Origin: Bacteroidota bacterium
GTDB lineage: Bacteria > Bacteroidota > Bacteroidia > Flavobacteriales > Weeksellaceae
Reading direction: 5' to 3'
NCBI GenBank assembly: GCA_018266965.1
Contig: JAFDZJ010000246.1
Span: forward strand, 1-6,580
DNA length: 6,580 nt
A program made the position numbers and the translations under genes. Below are positions 6,149 through 6,580 of the stretch, piece by piece. The stretch's first letter is position 1. Each line of letters starts with the position of its first letter. The notes beneath the pieces are model-generated. The model saw nothing but the letters and a program-made list of their open reading frames with translations. It ran no database searches and was not told the DNA's origin.

Positions 6149-6580
6149 ATGCCAGAAGAAAGTATAAATAACGAACCAACGACTATAAACAGATACCAGC
6201 GTTCAGAAATGGTGCTAGAGATTGTATCTAATAAACCTGGCTTTCTTATCAGGTACGGCACTATGTTTTTTCTCCTTACTATTATTCTGTTAGTTGCAGT
6301 TTGTTGGTTCATTCAATACCCTGATGTTGTAAACGCCAACGCAAAACTTACTTCTATTAACGCCCCCAAAGAAATCGTAACAAAAACATCAGGCAAACTC
6401 GTAAAACTATTTGCAAAAGAAAATGAACAAGCTAATACGGGTGATATATTGGGCTACATGGAAAGTACGGCAAATCATGAAGAATTGATAATGCTTTCAA
6501 GGAACATTGACACATCTGTTATTTTATTTAACAGAAACAACTTTGCTGCTGCACTTTCATTTCTGCATAATACTTATAAC
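6149..6580 (+). CDS. HlyD-family membrane fusion protein, N-terminal part (runs off the window)
   Basis: The frame is open from ATG at 6149 to the window edge (144 codons visible), one base after the exporter's stop. A short cytoplasmic segment with many polar residues (1-33) precedes one membrane helix at about 35-56, followed by YPDVV and the periplasmic part. Residues of about 79-111 (KTSGKLVKLFAKENEQANTGDILGY) fit the first half of the biotinyl/lipoyl-like domain of HlyD-type adaptors, with the typical 'G-x-L-V-K-L ... E-x-x-x-V/A-x-x-G-D-x-L' layout. Such adaptors bridge the ABC exporter and a TolC-like outer-membrane channel. The coiled-coil hairpin and C-terminal half lie beyond the window. 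Gene order immediately after a C39 exporter supports the call. Confidence 0.9.
   Translation, partial: MPEESINNEPTTINRYQRSEMVLEIVSNKPGFLIRYGTMFFLLTIILLVAVCWFIQYPDVVNANAKLTSINAPKEIVTKTSGKLVKLFAKENEQANTGDILGYMESTANHEELIMLSRNIDTSVILFNRNNFAAALSFLHNTYN

Noticed and set aside
6130..6312. A 60-codon - strand frame across the exporter/HlyD junction
   Set aside because: It overlaps the start of a clear HlyD-type gene and mirrors its membrane helix; no independent support.

Overview
The window looks like Bacteroidota DNA, probably from the Sphingobacteriales/Chitinophagales side. It is AT-rich, no start is preceded by a clear Shine-Dalgarno sequence, and three protein types are typical of that phylum: a roughly 65-residue winged-helix protein, a fusion of a C39-like domain, VKOR and thioredoxin, and a TlpA-like protein whose signal peptide ends at Phe-Gly-Gln. 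The genus cannot be fixed from the sequence alone. All genes read on the + strand.

Layout. Positions 1-197 hold two perfect palindromes and a possible 26-codon reading frame, followed by a small helix-turn-helix gene (198-395). A third palindrome, sharing a core with the second, lies in the gap before a large membrane oxidoreductase gene (482-2047). Next comes a tandem pair of small cysteine-rich precursor genes with double-glycine leaders. The first (2177-2347) is intact and is followed at once by a strong intrinsic terminator. The second (2558-2733) has lost one A in a run, so the frame stops just before the Gly-Gly site; a decayed copy of the same terminator follows it. The downstream block is tightly packed: a secreted TlpA-like thioredoxin protein (2859-3959), a C39 peptidase-containing ABC exporter (3961-6147) and the start of an HlyD-type adaptor (6149 to the window edge). 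The last two junctions have a single base between stop and start.

How it fits together (inference). The precursor is made with a 15-residue leader that the C39 domain of the exporter should cut after Gly-Gly while the peptide is exported with the HlyD adaptor and a TolC-like partner that is not in the window. The mature peptide would carry six cysteines. The VKOR-thioredoxin fusion (oxidation) and the TlpA protein (disulfide reduction or isomerisation) would install or proofread three disulfides in the periplasm. No lanthipeptide, radical-SAM or other modification enzyme is seen, so the likely product is an unmodified, disulfide-stapled bacteriocin-like or signalling peptide. The least ordinary parts are the frameshifted second precursor, its sharp 5'-identical/3'-divergent relation to the first, the duplicated terminator, and the paired palindromes around the regulator.
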